64,000 nt of DNA from an uncultured Eubacteriales bacterium (lineage in GTDB: Bacteria > Bacillota > Clostridia > Peptostreptococcales > Anaerovoracaceae). Under the pieces are notes generated by a model, which saw nothing but the letters and a program-made list of their open reading frames with translations, was not told the DNA's origin and did no database searches. How positions within the stretch are numbered: position 1 is the first letter of the stretch; each line of letters opens with the position of its first letter. Location: positions 1 to 64,000 of the forward strand of contig UQOC01000010.1 in assembly GCA_900542565.1 (NCBI GenBank), written 5' to 3'. The translations under genes were made by a program, and so were the position numbers. Of this stretch, positions 17,085-25,570 are shown one piece after another.

Positions 17085-17145
17085 TTTCTCCTCGTTTTCT
17101 TTGCTTTCGCAAAAAAAAGGTCCTTCTTTCCTATCTTAATAAATT

Positions 17146-17174
17146 ATTTTACCATAATAAAGGGCTTAACACAA
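17146..17174 (-). promoter_or_regulatory. Candidate promoter of typA-mscS-pyc
   Basis: On the minus strand TTGTGT (17169-17174), 17-bp spacer, TAAAAT (17146-17151). The -35 box lies in one arm of a 9-bp inverted repeat (17170-17178/17183-17191). Confidence 0.45.
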
Positions 17175-17191
17175 GGGAGCAGTCCCTTGTG
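17170..17191. repeat. 9-bp inverted repeat in the typA/amidase intergenic region
   Basis: CACAAGGGA-GCAG-TCCCTTGTG is a perfect palindrome lying between two divergent genes. It is followed on the plus strand by six A residues, not by U residues, so it is not a terminator for either gene. An operator is the better guess. Confidence 0.55.
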
Positions 17192-17276
17192 AAAAAAGTA
17201 TTTTCTCCGATCAGTCATAACCTGCCGCTCCGCCCCGGCATATAATGGATATATGAATCTTTTCGGAGGTGTTTTT

Positions 17277-17819
17277 ATGGCTTCAGTTTTTTTGAGCCCA
17301 TCGACTCAGCACTATAATCTGTATGTTACGGGCAACAGTGAAGAATATTATACAAACCTTATAACAGACGCTATGATCCCTTACCTTGAAGCAAGCGGCA
17401 TATATTACGGCCGCAATGACCCGGATGGAACGGTATCCACTTCCATAGCCATGTCCAACGCAGGAAGCTACGACCTGCACCTGGCCATACACTCAAATGC
17501 TGCTCCTGAACATCTGTCAGGCATGCTGAGGGGAAGCGATGTATATTACTACAGGGACAGCAGCCGCGGCAGACGGGCCGCTGAGATCTTTGCAAACAAC
17601 CTGAAACTGGTCTATCCATATCCGGATCAGGTGACTCTGGTGCCAAACACCACACTTGCAGAGCTGAAACGGACAAAAGCACCTGCTGTGCTGCTGGAGC
17701 TTGCCTACCATGATAATTACGATGATGCACAGTGGATAATAAACAACATAGAAGCCATAGGAGCAAATCTGGCCTTATCTGTGGCAGATTATCTGGGCGT
17801 TGTTTTTGTGGCTCCATAG
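17277..17819 (+). CDS. N-acetylmuramoyl-L-alanine amidase (Amidase_3)
   Basis: The 180-residue zinc amidase cuts the bond between muramic acid and L-alanine in peptidoglycan. It belongs to a clostridial subgroup that begins FLSPSTQHYN. The zinc ligands can be read as the histidine of TQHYN, a glutamate of NSEEYY and the histidine of LAIHSNAA, and the catalytic glutamate as that of LLELAYHDN. No signal peptide is present, so it acts inside the cell, leaves by an unusual route or is released by lysis. The start at 17277 is chosen because GGAGGTG lies five bases upstream; the frame extends eight codons further without support. A terminator follows. Confidence 0.88.
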   Translation: MASVFLSPSTQHYNLYVTGNSEEYYTNLITDAMIPYLEASGIYYGRNDPDGTVSTSIAMSNAGSYDLHLAIHSNAAPEHLSGMLRGSDVYYYRDSSRGRRAAEIFANNLKLVYPYPDQVTLVPNTTLAELKRTKAPAVLLELAYHDNYDDAQWIINNIEAIGANLALSVADYLGVVFVAP

Positions 17820-17865
17820 CTTCCCCTCGAATCCTGACCGCCGGCCCGCCGGCCGGCGCCGCTGC

Positions 17866-17900
17866 AGAGAGCGATTTTGTCTGTCCATATCGCTCTCTTT
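17866..17900 (+). terminator. Terminator after the amidase gene
   Basis: The perfect 10-bp stem AGAGAGCGAT/ATCGCTCTCT (17866-17875/17889-17898) is followed by TTT on the plus strand. Confidence 0.65.
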
Positions 17901-17927
17901 GTGTTACAATACCTTTGAGGTGACAAA

Positions 17928-19085
17928 ATGGACAAGTTAAACAAGACTTTCAGGGCCGTGTTTGAAAGCGACAGGCTCATAAAAATGATATTTTCCAGGA
18001 AAAGGTCGAAGGCCCTTCCTTACGAGAAGATTTCTTTGCGCCCGGTCATGTCGGGAGGCAGCCTGCGCTATCAGGCCTCGTATTTTTTTGAGAAAAAGGT
18101 CACGCATACCAATATAGAGCCGGATCAGGCGGCAGAGTTCTGCCTGAAAACAGTTGAAGATGAATTTAAACAGGTAAATATTTTTACTGAGAAAGCTGAC
18201 ATCCAGATCATGGCGTCCAGAGCCGATGATCCAAAAGTGCTCCGCAAGGCGCCCACCCTGAAGCCCCAGGATCTTTCCCACAACAGAGAGAAAAAATATA
18301 TCATACCTGAAGGCATCCCGTGCGATTTTCTGATACGCCTTGGTGTGATGGACAAGGACGGAAATGTTTTTCCCAGACGGTACAGTAAATTCCGCCAGAT
18401 AAACAGATATCTTGAGATCATTGACGATGTGTTCCCTTATGTGGCTAAAGATGACGGCAGACCGGCGCGGATCATAGATTTCGGCTGCGGAAAAGCCTAT
18501 CTGACATTTGCGATCTACTATTATATGAAAGTCCTCAAGGGTAAAGATGTGGAGATCGTCGGGCTTGACCTTAAACAGGATGTGATCAGCTTTTGCAATG
18601 AAGTTGCACAGGATCTGGGATATGACGGCCTTCATTTCCTCCACGGCGATATTGCGGATTACGGCAGTCCTCAAGAGACGGCTGACATGGTGGTCACACT
18701 GCATGCCTGCGACACAGCAACCGACTACGCCCTCATCAATGCCGTATCTTGGAACGCCAAAGTCATACTGAGCGTACCATGCTGCCAGCATGAGCTTTTC
18801 CGCCAGATCAGCAATGATCTCCATAAGCCTATATTGAAGCACGGCATACTAAAAGACCGGTTCACAGAATATCTTACAGACGGCCTTCGCGGTCTTAAAC
18901 TCGAAAGCCGCGGATATGATGTCTCAATGGTTGAGTTCACCAGTCTTGAACATACATCCAGAAATATATTGATAAGGGCCGTAAAGCGCGGCACAGCCGA
19001 CAGGTACAAGAGGCTGGAAGCCGAGAAACAGTACCATGACCTGTGCGATTTCTATCATGTCCGGCCGGCCATAGATAAGCTGTAG
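17928..19085 (+). CDS. Class I SAM-dependent methyltransferase (Methyltransf_32 type)
   Basis: The 385-residue protein has an N-terminal domain of about 170 residues without recognisable motifs. A Rossmann methyltransferase domain follows: DFGCGKAYLTFAIYYYM is the SAM-binding motif I, VGLDLK is motif II, and TLHACDTATDYAL and SVPCCQHEL are typical of the Methyltransf_32 family. That family includes tRNA- or protein-modifying enzymes, so an RNA substrate is possible but not shown. GAGGTG precedes the ATG. The gene stands alone behind a terminator and is convergent to the GDPD operon. Confidence 0.85.
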   Translation: MDKLNKTFRAVFESDRLIKMIFSRKRSKALPYEKISLRPVMSGGSLRYQASYFFEKKVTHTNIEPDQAAEFCLKTVEDEFKQVNIFTEKADIQIMASRADDPKVLRKAPTLKPQDLSHNREKKYIIPEGIPCDFLIRLGVMDKDGNVFPRRYSKFRQINRYLEIIDDVFPYVAKDDGRPARIIDFGCGKAYLTFAIYYYMKVLKGKDVEIVGLDLKQDVISFCNEVAQDLGYDGLHFLHGDIADYGSPQETADMVVTLHACDTATDYALINAVSWNAKVILSVPCCQHELFRQISNDLHKPILKHGILKDRFTEYLTDGLRGLKLESRGYDVSMVEFTSLEHTSRNILIRAVKRGTADRYKRLEAEKQYHDLCDFYHVRPAIDKL

Positions 19086-19168
19086 GTTCCTGGGGCGGAA
19101 GATGGCGCAAGGCAGCGTGATATGTCGCCCTGGCACGGCATCTCCGGCCCCGGTGCCGCCTGCAGGCT

Positions 19169-19921
19169 TCAGCCGTCATATTCTCTCGGATCAAACTGTT
19201 CAAAGATCCCGGCGGCTCCCATGGCTTCAGCCGTCAGCAGATCTTCGTACTTCCTGATGGTCCACAGGAACTTTACGCCTTTGTACCGGCGAAAAGCCTT
19301 TTCTTCCCTGTCCTCAAATCTGTATGCCACAAAGTCAGGGGCGTTTATGGTGTTGACCCACAGATTTTTCAGCAGGAATTCTGACAGGATATTTATCTTT
19401 GTCCCCTGCTTTTTCAGACTGCCTGCCAGCTGGCCTCTTACCATGAACGGCCTGTTCTTTTTGAACCATCGTACGGCAATGGGATCAAAAGACTCTATAC
19501 AGAACCGTCCCTCATATCCGTCCAGTTCCCTGGCCACCTTGCGGCAAAGTTCCTCACGGCTTGCTCCGGCATCCACTTTAAGTTCCACTATGATAGGGAC
19601 GCGGCCATCTACCGCCCCCAGTACCGATCTGAATTCCGGTATGGTTTCTCCGCTTTCCTCCAGTGTATATCTGCCTGCCTCTGCAAAACTGATCCGGTCA
19701 ATATCTACATCCTTTCCGCATGTCCTTGCAAGGCTTTTATCATGGATGACCGCCAGCCTGCCGTCTCCTGTCAGATGGACATCAAGCTCTATCCCAAACC
19801 CTCCGGCAGCGGCACGCTCAAAGGCGGTCATGGAATTTTCCGCGATCCTGGGCTTATCATGCAAGCCTCTGTGTGCATATCTGCAGTTTAAAAGTTCTCT
19901 AACAAGCTGTTCTTTTCTCAT
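19169..19921 (-). CDS. Glycerophosphodiester phosphodiesterase
   Basis: The 250-residue GDPD-type TIM barrel hydrolyses glycerophosphodiesters to sn-glycerol 3-phosphate and an alcohol. The active-site pattern is complete: YAHRGLHD with the first histidine, ENSMTAFERA, GIELDVHLTGDG with the metal-binding glutamate and aspartate, and VIHDKSLARTCG with the second histidine. No signal peptide is present, so it acts on substrate brought into the cell. The start at 19921 has GGGAGG just upstream. The gene follows the MFS transporter by ten bases. Together with the HAD phosphatase upstream it suggests uptake and breakdown of glycerophosphodiesters. Confidence 0.93.
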   Translation of the reverse strand: MRKEQLVRELLNCRYAHRGLHDKPRIAENSMTAFERAAAGGFGIELDVHLTGDGRLAVIHDKSLARTCGKDVDIDRISFAEAGRYTLEESGETIPEFRSVLGAVDGRVPIIVELKVDAGASREELCRKVARELDGYEGRFCIESFDPIAVRWFKKNRPFMVRGQLAGSLKKQGTKINILSEFLLKNLWVNTINAPDFVAYRFEDREEKAFRRYKGVKFLWTIRKYEDLLTAEAMGAAGIFEQFDPREYDG

Positions 19922-19931
19922 TTTGCCTCCC

Positions 19932-21281
19932 TTAATCATCTATGTCGAAGGCTTCCAGTTTATTCCCGGCAGGTATTGGTTTGCTGTCTCCATGTTTTAC
20001 CATCAGCATGGTCAGAAAAGCGATCACAGAAAAAGCGGTGGCATAAGGGAAAAGCGTCCAGTATCCTATATGCTCCAGGAAGGCTCCTGACAGGACCGGT
20101 GTCAGCACCTGCGCCGCCATGGAAAAAGTATAGTACATACCTGTGAATTTTCCTATATCATCTCCCTTGCACATTTCGACCACCATGGGATAAGAATTTA
20201 CATTTATGGATGCCCAGGCTACTCCCACAAGGAAGAAAACTATATTGACGGCAAAATTAGGCGTCTTGAACAAGAACCCTGTGAAAAAGCTGGCGGCAAG
20301 CAGGGCTACTCCGAAAAGTATAACCTTTTTTCTGCCAAGCCTGCTGGAAACAACGCCAACAGGTATAAATGATACCAGTGCGCCAACGGAGGCCACCATC
20401 AGGGCTCCGGCAAAATCTCCGCCCTCCATTCCCCACATTTCCGTGGCGTATTTTGAAAATGCCGTGGTAACGGCATTGTATGCCATATACCAGAAGGCCA
20501 CCGAAAGGAGCAGGAAGATCAGGCTTTTCTTTACAGGGCCGGGCAGCTTTGCGTTCCCTGATCCCGGCTGGCTTCCGGCGTTATTTCCGGATCCGGGTTC
20601 CTTTCCGGCTGCCTTTTGCTCATCTTCTTCCCCATCGTCTTCATCGGAGATACCCCATGCCTTTTCCTGGGCTATCCTCTGGGCGACCATCTTGTTTTCG
20701 TCCACTTTAAATAATATTATCAGGAGAGCGGCCACCATTATCACCGCTATGGAAATAAAAAGAGGTTCATAATCCGGCGTATTTCCATCGCCTACCAGCA
20801 CCATTATCAATCCCAGAGCCATTATGATACCGACAGCCCCCATCAGGTTTATTATGGCGTTCCCCTTTGATCTGAGCGGCTTTGGAGTAACATCCGGCAT
20901 GAGAGAGACGGCTGGAGAGCGGAATATGCTCATTGAGATCAGGGTCATGAACAGCGCCCCGACAAACCAGATGACATTTCTGCTGTTTGCAGCTTCCGGC
21001 AGCATCAGCATGAATATTACCGCAAGTATGGTCCCTATAAAAATGAACGGTGTGCGCTTCCCCCTTCTGTGGCTTATCCTGTCGGACCATGCGCCGAAGA
21101 TCGGCAGCATTATAAGGGCGAAAATATTGTCAAGGGCCATTATGGCACCTGAAAGTGTATCGCCTATCCCAAAGAAATATTTGAGTATCAGCGGGATGAT
21201 ATTGTCGTAGACCTGCCAGAAGGCACTTATGGCAAGAAAGGCAAAGCCGACGAGTATGGTCCTTTTGTTGTCAAGTTTCAT
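19932..21281 (-). CDS. MFS transporter (SLC45/sugar-permease-like)
   Basis: This 449-residue major facilitator protein has twelve predicted helices, the loop 2-3 motif GAWSDRISHRRGKRTPFIFIG and a related motif near the start of the second half (SSRLGRKKVI). The central cytosolic loop is unusually long and hydrophilic, with an acidic run (DEDDGEEDEQKAAG) and a Gly-Ser-Pro-rich part. The RRGKRTPFI pattern is found in SLC45-like and related sugar porters. Position before a glycerophosphodiesterase points to a glycerophosphodiester or related polyol substrate; this is inference from context. Confidence 0.85.
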   Translation of the reverse strand: MKLDNKRTILVGFAFLAISAFWQVYDNIIPLILKYFFGIGDTLSGAIMALDNIFALIMLPIFGAWSDRISHRRGKRTPFIFIGTILAVIFMLMLPEAANSRNVIWFVGALFMTLISMSIFRSPAVSLMPDVTPKPLRSKGNAIINLMGAVGIIMALGLIMVLVGDGNTPDYEPLFISIAVIMVAALLIILFKVDENKMVAQRIAQEKAWGISDEDDGEEDEQKAAGKEPGSGNNAGSQPGSGNAKLPGPVKKSLIFLLLSVAFWYMAYNAVTTAFSKYATEMWGMEGGDFAGALMVASVGALVSFIPVGVVSSRLGRKKVILFGVALLAASFFTGFLFKTPNFAVNIVFFLVGVAWASINVNSYPMVVEMCKGDDIGKFTGMYYTFSMAAQVLTPVLSGAFLEHIGYWTLFPYATAFSVIAFLTMLMVKHGDSKPIPAGNKLEAFDIDD

Positions 21282-21314
21282 CTTTTTTTCTCCTGTCTGC
21301 TAAAGTTGTGATAA

Positions 21315-22130
21315 CTACATCCTGCTCAGCAGGGCCCTGATATCTTCAGCCACTATGGCCGGCTGCCACCTGGAAGTTTCCAGGTCTTTCAGAGTCCCTT
21401 CCCCTGAAAGTACAAAACAGCTGTCTATCTTTGCGTTTACACCGCAGGCAATATCCGTATACAGCCTGTCTCCGATCAGGAGAGTCTCCTCCCTTGAAAA
21501 ACCCGTCCGCTGCATGGCCATCTCAGCCATCCTCGGTGCAGGCTTCCCAAAGTATAACGGCTTTCTGCCTGTGGCCGTTTCTATCATACCGCATATGCTC
21601 CCGCAGTCGGGGACATAACCGAACTCCACGGGACAGACCAGATCCGGATTGGACGCAAAGAACCCGATGCTGCGGCCTCGTTTACCCAAAAGGAGCCTGC
21701 AGCCATCTTCAAGTTTCTTGTAGGTCAGTTCTCTGTCAAAGCCGCAGAGCAAAATGTCCACATCTTCCTCCGGCTGATCTGTTATGGTGAATCCGTCCTT
21801 CACAAGCTGGGCCGCAAATGAGCCTGTACCGATAAGATATATCTTGCCTGCAGAGGAGGGTGAACCGTATATTTCGGTAAGTCCGTCCGTGACAGCATCT
21901 GCCGAAGTGACAAAATCTCTTTCGCCGGCTTTGATCCCCATAGTTGCCAGCTTGGCTATATAGTCTGATGCACTTTTGGAGGAATTGTTGGTCATGAAAA
22001 TATATCTTCCCCCATTTTCCCGCACCTTTTCCAGGAAATCACCGACACCGTCAAACAGCCGGTCATCCAGATATATGGTCCCGTCCATGTCCAGAAGGAA
22101 CAGTTTTTTATCTTTAATATCCATCTCCAT
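21315..22130 (-). CDS. HAD-IIA phosphatase (NagD/AraL/glycerol-phosphate phosphatase-like)
   Basis: The 271-residue haloacid dehalogenase-type phosphatase has motif I DMDGTIYLD with the nucleophilic aspartate, motif II MTNNSS, a C2A cap domain, motif III lysine in FGKPAPRMAE and motif IV LIGDRLYTDI. The subfamily dephosphorylates small sugar and polyol phosphates or acts as a house-cleaning enzyme. It is followed by the MFS transporter and GDPD genes. Dephosphorylation of glycerol 3-phosphate or an analogue would fit that group but is not proven. The ribosome binding site is weak. Confidence 0.9.
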   Translation of the reverse strand: MEMDIKDKKLFLLDMDGTIYLDDRLFDGVGDFLEKVRENGGRYIFMTNNSSKSASDYIAKLATMGIKAGERDFVTSADAVTDGLTEIYGSPSSAGKIYLIGTGSFAAQLVKDGFTITDQPEEDVDILLCGFDRELTYKKLEDGCRLLLGKRGRSIGFFASNPDLVCPVEFGYVPDCGSICGMIETATGRKPLYFGKPAPRMAEMAMQRTGFSREETLLIGDRLYTDIACGVNAKIDSCFVLSGEGTLKDLETSRWQPAIVAEDIRALLSRM

Positions 22131-22143
22131 GTTTTCACATAAA

Positions 22144-23040
22144 TCAAAAAATATTTAGAGGCTTTCTTCTTTCCCGGTTGTCCTCAGACATTGGGATGTT
22201 GTTGGTCTTTCTGGTGGCCCACCACACCCTGTTGAAGCTGACTCCAAGGCACATTACCCATGCCAGGAACCAGAACCAGAACATGAGGGCAACAATATTT
22301 GAAAATGAACCATATAGTATATCGTAATTAGTCGATATACTTGTGTAGATCGTGTAGACATAAGTTACCACCACAAACCCTATGGCGGCAAAGATGCTTC
22401 CGGGTACTATATCCCTGAACCGCACTTTGTTTACGGGAAGTATATAATAATTATAAGAGATCATCAGAAAGTAAAGGGCTATGGCAAGGGGCCATCTCAG
22501 GAGCATCCACAGAAGTTTGGATATGTCCTCTCCCACCACTGCGCCGAAAACTATGTTCAGCAGCAGCTCCCCATATACCAGGGCCACCAGGGAAAAGGCT
22601 ATGGTAAAGAGAGTCATCAGGATGGTCCTGACAGACCGGAGCCTGTCACGGACATAACCCTTTCCTACCATCTCGCCATCAGTAAGCGTATAGTTTGTGA
22701 CTCTCATCATGGCGAACTGGACTCTCGAAGCCGCCCAGAGGGCTATGATCGCCAGAAAGATATTATTTACGCCGGAAGGTGAGTAATCCAGGAACGAAAG
22801 GAGCTGAGAGGCTCCTTCGATGGTCACATTGTTCTGGACCCACAGCTGTATCTCATAGAGGGAGAGAGAAAACAATCCGAGAAGCTGAGAAAGCAATATA
22901 AAGATGGGAATGATGGACAAAAACAGCGAAAAGGCTATCTGTGCCGCCACCCCCTGATAATATGGGTCCTGAAATTGGGCCAGCATCAGGAGTATCATCT
23001 TTTGAACCCGCTTTCCCGCTTTCTTTACGGTTTTTTTCAT
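22144..23040 (-). CDS. YihY/BrkB-family inner membrane protein
   Basis: The 298-residue integral membrane protein has about six hydrophobic segments and the family hallmarks: an N-terminal amphipathic stretch, QIAFSLFLSIIPIFI, the polar-aromatic region NYYILPVNKVRFRDIVPGSIFAAIGF and a final LMFWFWFLAWVMCLG. The family was once annotated as ribonuclease BN by mistake; its function is still unclear, with transport or lipid roles proposed. The start at 23040 has AGAGGTA six bases upstream; a longer frame would overlap the rdgB gene. It lies 16 bases after rdgB in the rph operon. Confidence 0.88.
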   Translation of the reverse strand: MKKTVKKAGKRVQKMILLMLAQFQDPYYQGVAAQIAFSLFLSIIPIFILLSQLLGLFSLSLYEIQLWVQNNVTIEGASQLLSFLDYSPSGVNNIFLAIIALWAASRVQFAMMRVTNYTLTDGEMVGKGYVRDRLRSVRTILMTLFTIAFSLVALVYGELLLNIVFGAVVGEDISKLLWMLLRWPLAIALYFLMISYNYYILPVNKVRFRDIVPGSIFAAIGFVVVTYVYTIYTSISTNYDILYGSFSNIVALMFWFWFLAWVMCLGVSFNRVWWATRKTNNIPMSEDNRERRKPLNIF

Positions 23041-23056
23041 TGGCTTACCTCTCTGT

Positions 23057-23650
23057 CTATCTGTCTGATAATAATCCCTCCAGTTTTTCAAGTGCTCTGG
23101 CCCTGTGGCTTATGGCGTTTTTCTCCTCCTCTGTGAGTTGGGCGAAAGTCTTGTTGCAGCCGTCGGGGACGAAAAGTGGATCGTATCCGAATCCGTTTTC
23201 TCCCGTCGGTGCCCCTATTATCCTTCCCTGGCATTCTCCTCTGGCCACAAGTGTTTTACCATCGGGATATACAAGGGTGATGACAGAAACAAATTTTGCT
23301 TTTCTGTCGTCACCTGTTACATTTTTTAAAAGCTTCAAAAGCTTTTCGTTGTTTTTTGCATCGTTATGTTCTTCTCCTGCAAATCTTGCCGAATATACTC
23401 CCGGTGCACCTCCCAGATAATCCACCATGAGCCCTGAGTCATCGGCTATGGTAGTCTTTCCGGTGGCTTTCATTATCTCATACGCCTTCTTGTATGAATT
23501 TTCTTCAAATGTTTCTCCGTCCTCAGTTATCTCAAACTCAGGCACGCCTGCTTCATCTCTGGATATCACTTTTATCCCGAACTTATCCATTATCGCCTGT
23601 ATCTCTTTGATCTTATGGGCGTTGGAAGACGCCGCTATTATTGTTTCCAT
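23057..23650 (-). CDS. rdgB: XTP/dITP diphosphatase (RdgB/HAM1)
   Basis: The 197-residue house-cleaning enzyme converts XTP, ITP and dITP to monophosphates and keeps deaminated purines out of DNA and RNA. It starts with the conserved ASSNAHKIKEI, then carries ADDSGLMVDYLGGAPGVYSARFAG, GRIIGAPTGENGFGYDPLF and the terminal SHRARAL. Length is typical. It begins four bases after the rph stop codon; rph-rdgB pairing is common in Bacillota. Confidence 0.96.
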   Translation of the reverse strand: METIIAASSNAHKIKEIQAIMDKFGIKVISRDEAGVPEFEITEDGETFEENSYKKAYEIMKATGKTTIADDSGLMVDYLGGAPGVYSARFAGEEHNDAKNNEKLLKLLKNVTGDDRKAKFVSVITLVYPDGKTLVARGECQGRIIGAPTGENGFGYDPLFVPDGCNKTFAQLTEEEKNAISHRARALEKLEGLLSDR

Positions 23651-23654
23651 ATAT

Positions 23655-24368
23655 CTAAATCTCTCCTGTTACCTGTTTTTGTATCTCGTGCAGCTGCCTG
23701 CACCCTTCTGCCGCCAGCTCCAGCATGCGATCCAGTTCCTCCCTGCTGAAAGGCCTGCCTTCTCCGGTTCCCTGTACCTCAATATATTCTTCCCTGTCGG
23801 TCATTACCACATTCATATCTACTATTGCCTTTGAATCTTCCTTATAGCACAGGTCCAGGCATGGCTCCTGGTCTATCACCCCGACGCTTACGGCTGAAAC
23901 ATATGCTTTTACCGGTATCCTATCTATCATGCCCTTATCTTTCATCCATTTCATGGCCTCCACCATTGCAACAAAGGCTCCTGTTATGGAGGCTGTCCTT
24001 GTCCCGCCGTCAGCCTGTATCACATCGCAGTCTATCCATATGGTCCTTTCTCCGAGGGCATCCATATCTGCTACCGATCGGAGGCTCCTGCCGATGAGTC
24101 TCTGTATCTCAACACTCCTGCCGTCTGTCTTGCCTCTGTCTCTTTTTTTGCGTGTGGCAGTAGAGCCCGGCAGCATGGAATATTCTGCCGTTATCCATCC
24201 TCTGCCTGTGCCTGTCAGATGTTTTGCGGTAGCCTCTTCCACTGTTGCGGTGCATATGACCTTAGTATTGCCCATCTCGATGAGCACTGATCCCTGGGGG
24301 CTCATAAGATAATGATCTGTTATTTTTACAGGCCTGAGCTGATCGCTGGTTCTCTTATCTGTTCTCAT
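23655..24368 (-). CDS. rph: Ribonuclease PH
   Basis: The 237-residue phosphate-dependent 3'-5' exoribonuclease trims tRNA 3' ends and takes part in rRNA decay. Family landmarks are [42 protein letters not shown], the [23 protein letters not shown] block, [20 protein letters not shown] and the C-terminal [16 protein letters not shown]. The start at 24368 has AGGGAAG nearby and gives the standard N-terminus MRTDKR; the frame upstream lacks support. It is the first gene of a run of six closely spaced genes. Confidence 0.96.
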   Translation of the reverse strand: MRTDKRTSDQLRPVKITDHYLMSPQGSVLIEMGNTKVICTATVEEATAKHLTGTGRGWITAEYSMLPGSTATRKKRDRGKTDGRSVEIQRLIGRSLRSVADMDALGERTIWIDCDVIQADGGTRTASITGAFVAMVEAMKWMKDKGMIDRIPVKAYVSAVSVGVIDQEPCLDLCYKEDSKAIVDMNVVMTDREEYIEVQGTGEGRPFSREELDRMLELAAEGCRQLHEIQKQVTGEI

Positions 24369-24457
24369 ATCTTCCCTTTGTTCCCTTGAATTATTTCTGT
24401 CTGGGTTTATTGTATCACAACACTTTATTTTTTTAAAGCACCTAAAAGGATTACGGC

Positions 24458-24486
24458 TTGTAATAAATCTGTAAAACATATATAAT
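24458..24486 (+). promoter_or_regulatory. Promoter of the 2-hydroxyacid dehydrogenase
   Basis: TTGTAA (24458-24463), 17-bp spacer, TATAAT (24481-24486), 33 bases before the start codon. Confidence 0.7.
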
Positions 24487-24518
24487 CAGAGCATGATTTT
24501 AAAGGAGGTACAGATAAC

Positions 24519-25430
24519 ATGAAAGCTGTTATTTTAGACGGATATACGGTAAATCCGGGAGACCTTTCCTGGGAAGGTATAGAAGAGACCGCTTCCCTGA
24601 CCGTTTACGACAGGACCGGCCAGGATCAGGTCATCCAAAGGATCGGCGACTGCGAGGCGGTGTTTACCAGCAAATGCAAGATCACCAGGCAGGTCATGGA
24701 CTCATGTCCATCCATCAGATTTATAGGCGTGCTTGCTACAGGTTACGACAATATCGACATAGATGAAGCTTCAAAACGAGGTATCGCTGTATGCAATGTG
24801 CCTGCCTATTCCACAGAAAGCGTAGCCCAGCATACTTTTGCTCTTTTGCTTGAACTCTGCAATCATACCGGAAAATGCAATGAAGCTGTCCAGGCGGGAA
24901 AGTGGAGCGAATGTCCTGATTTCACCATGACCGTATCTCCGCTTTTCCAGCTCAGCGGCAAAACCATGGGTATAGTAGGCTACGGTACCATCGGAAAGCG
25001 TGTAGGCCAGATCGCGGAAGCTATGGGCATGACAGTCTGTCCGTACAGCAGAGATCCCGAAAAAGCCATAAAGTCAGATGTTATTTCCCTTCACTGCCCT
25101 GCAACTCCTGAAAATCTGGGATTTGTCAACAGTGATTTCATCAGCCGCATGAAGGACGGCGCTTTCCTCATCAACACCGCCAGAGGTGCACTCATAAACG
25201 AGGCCGATCTTGCAGAAGCCGTCAAGAGCGGAAAGCTTTCCGGAGCCGCAGTCGATGTGGTCTGGGGCGAACCTATAGACCCGGCCAATCCGCTGCTGGG
25301 AGTGGAAAATATCATCATCACTTCCCACATGGCATGGACCACCAGAGAAGCCCGCCAGACCATCTGCCGCACCTGCGCAGACAATCTGAGAGCATTTGCC
25401 GCAGGCCTGCGCCTCAACAGAGTTGTGTAA
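24519..25430 (+). CDS. D-2-hydroxyacid dehydrogenase (NAD-dependent)
   Basis: The 303-residue oxidoreductase of the D-isomer 2-hydroxyacid dehydrogenase family interconverts a 2-oxoacid and a D-2-hydroxyacid such as hydroxypyruvate/glycerate. The nucleotide-binding loop is GYGTIGKRVGQIA. The catalytic triad is present: arginine in LINTARGALI, glutamate in VVWGEPID and histidine in ITSHMAW. It has the glycerate/hydroxypyruvate reductase look and is slightly shorter than usual (about 315-320). AAAGGAGG precedes the ATG. It is monocistronic, with its own promoter and a shared terminator. Confidence 0.92.
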   Translation: MKAVILDGYTVNPGDLSWEGIEETASLTVYDRTGQDQVIQRIGDCEAVFTSKCKITRQVMDSCPSIRFIGVLATGYDNIDIDEASKRGIAVCNVPAYSTESVAQHTFALLLELCNHTGKCNEAVQAGKWSECPDFTMTVSPLFQLSGKTMGIVGYGTIGKRVGQIAEAMGMTVCPYSRDPEKAIKSDVISLHCPATPENLGFVNSDFISRMKDGAFLINTARGALINEADLAEAVKSGKLSGAAVDVVWGEPIDPANPLLGVENIIITSHMAWTTREARQTICRTCADNLRAFAAGLRLNRVV

Positions 25431-25481
25431 ATAAAGTAAACAAAGGAATATCTTATCCAAACGGTCCAAATATACCAAAAG

Positions 25482-25525
25482 AGTCTCACTGTTTGCCTTA
25501 AACCGGGCATGCAGTGAGACTTTTT
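25482..25525. terminator. Bidirectional terminator between hydroxyacid dehydrogenase and minD
   Basis: The stem AGTCTCACTG/CAGTGAGACT (25482-25491/25512-25521) is followed by TTTTT on the plus strand. An A-run on its left flank (25477-25480) provides U residues for the minus-strand operon. Confidence 0.75.
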
Positions 25526-25570
25526 GCAGTTCATGCATAAAGCAGGTCATCTTATCTTGTGTTATACAGC

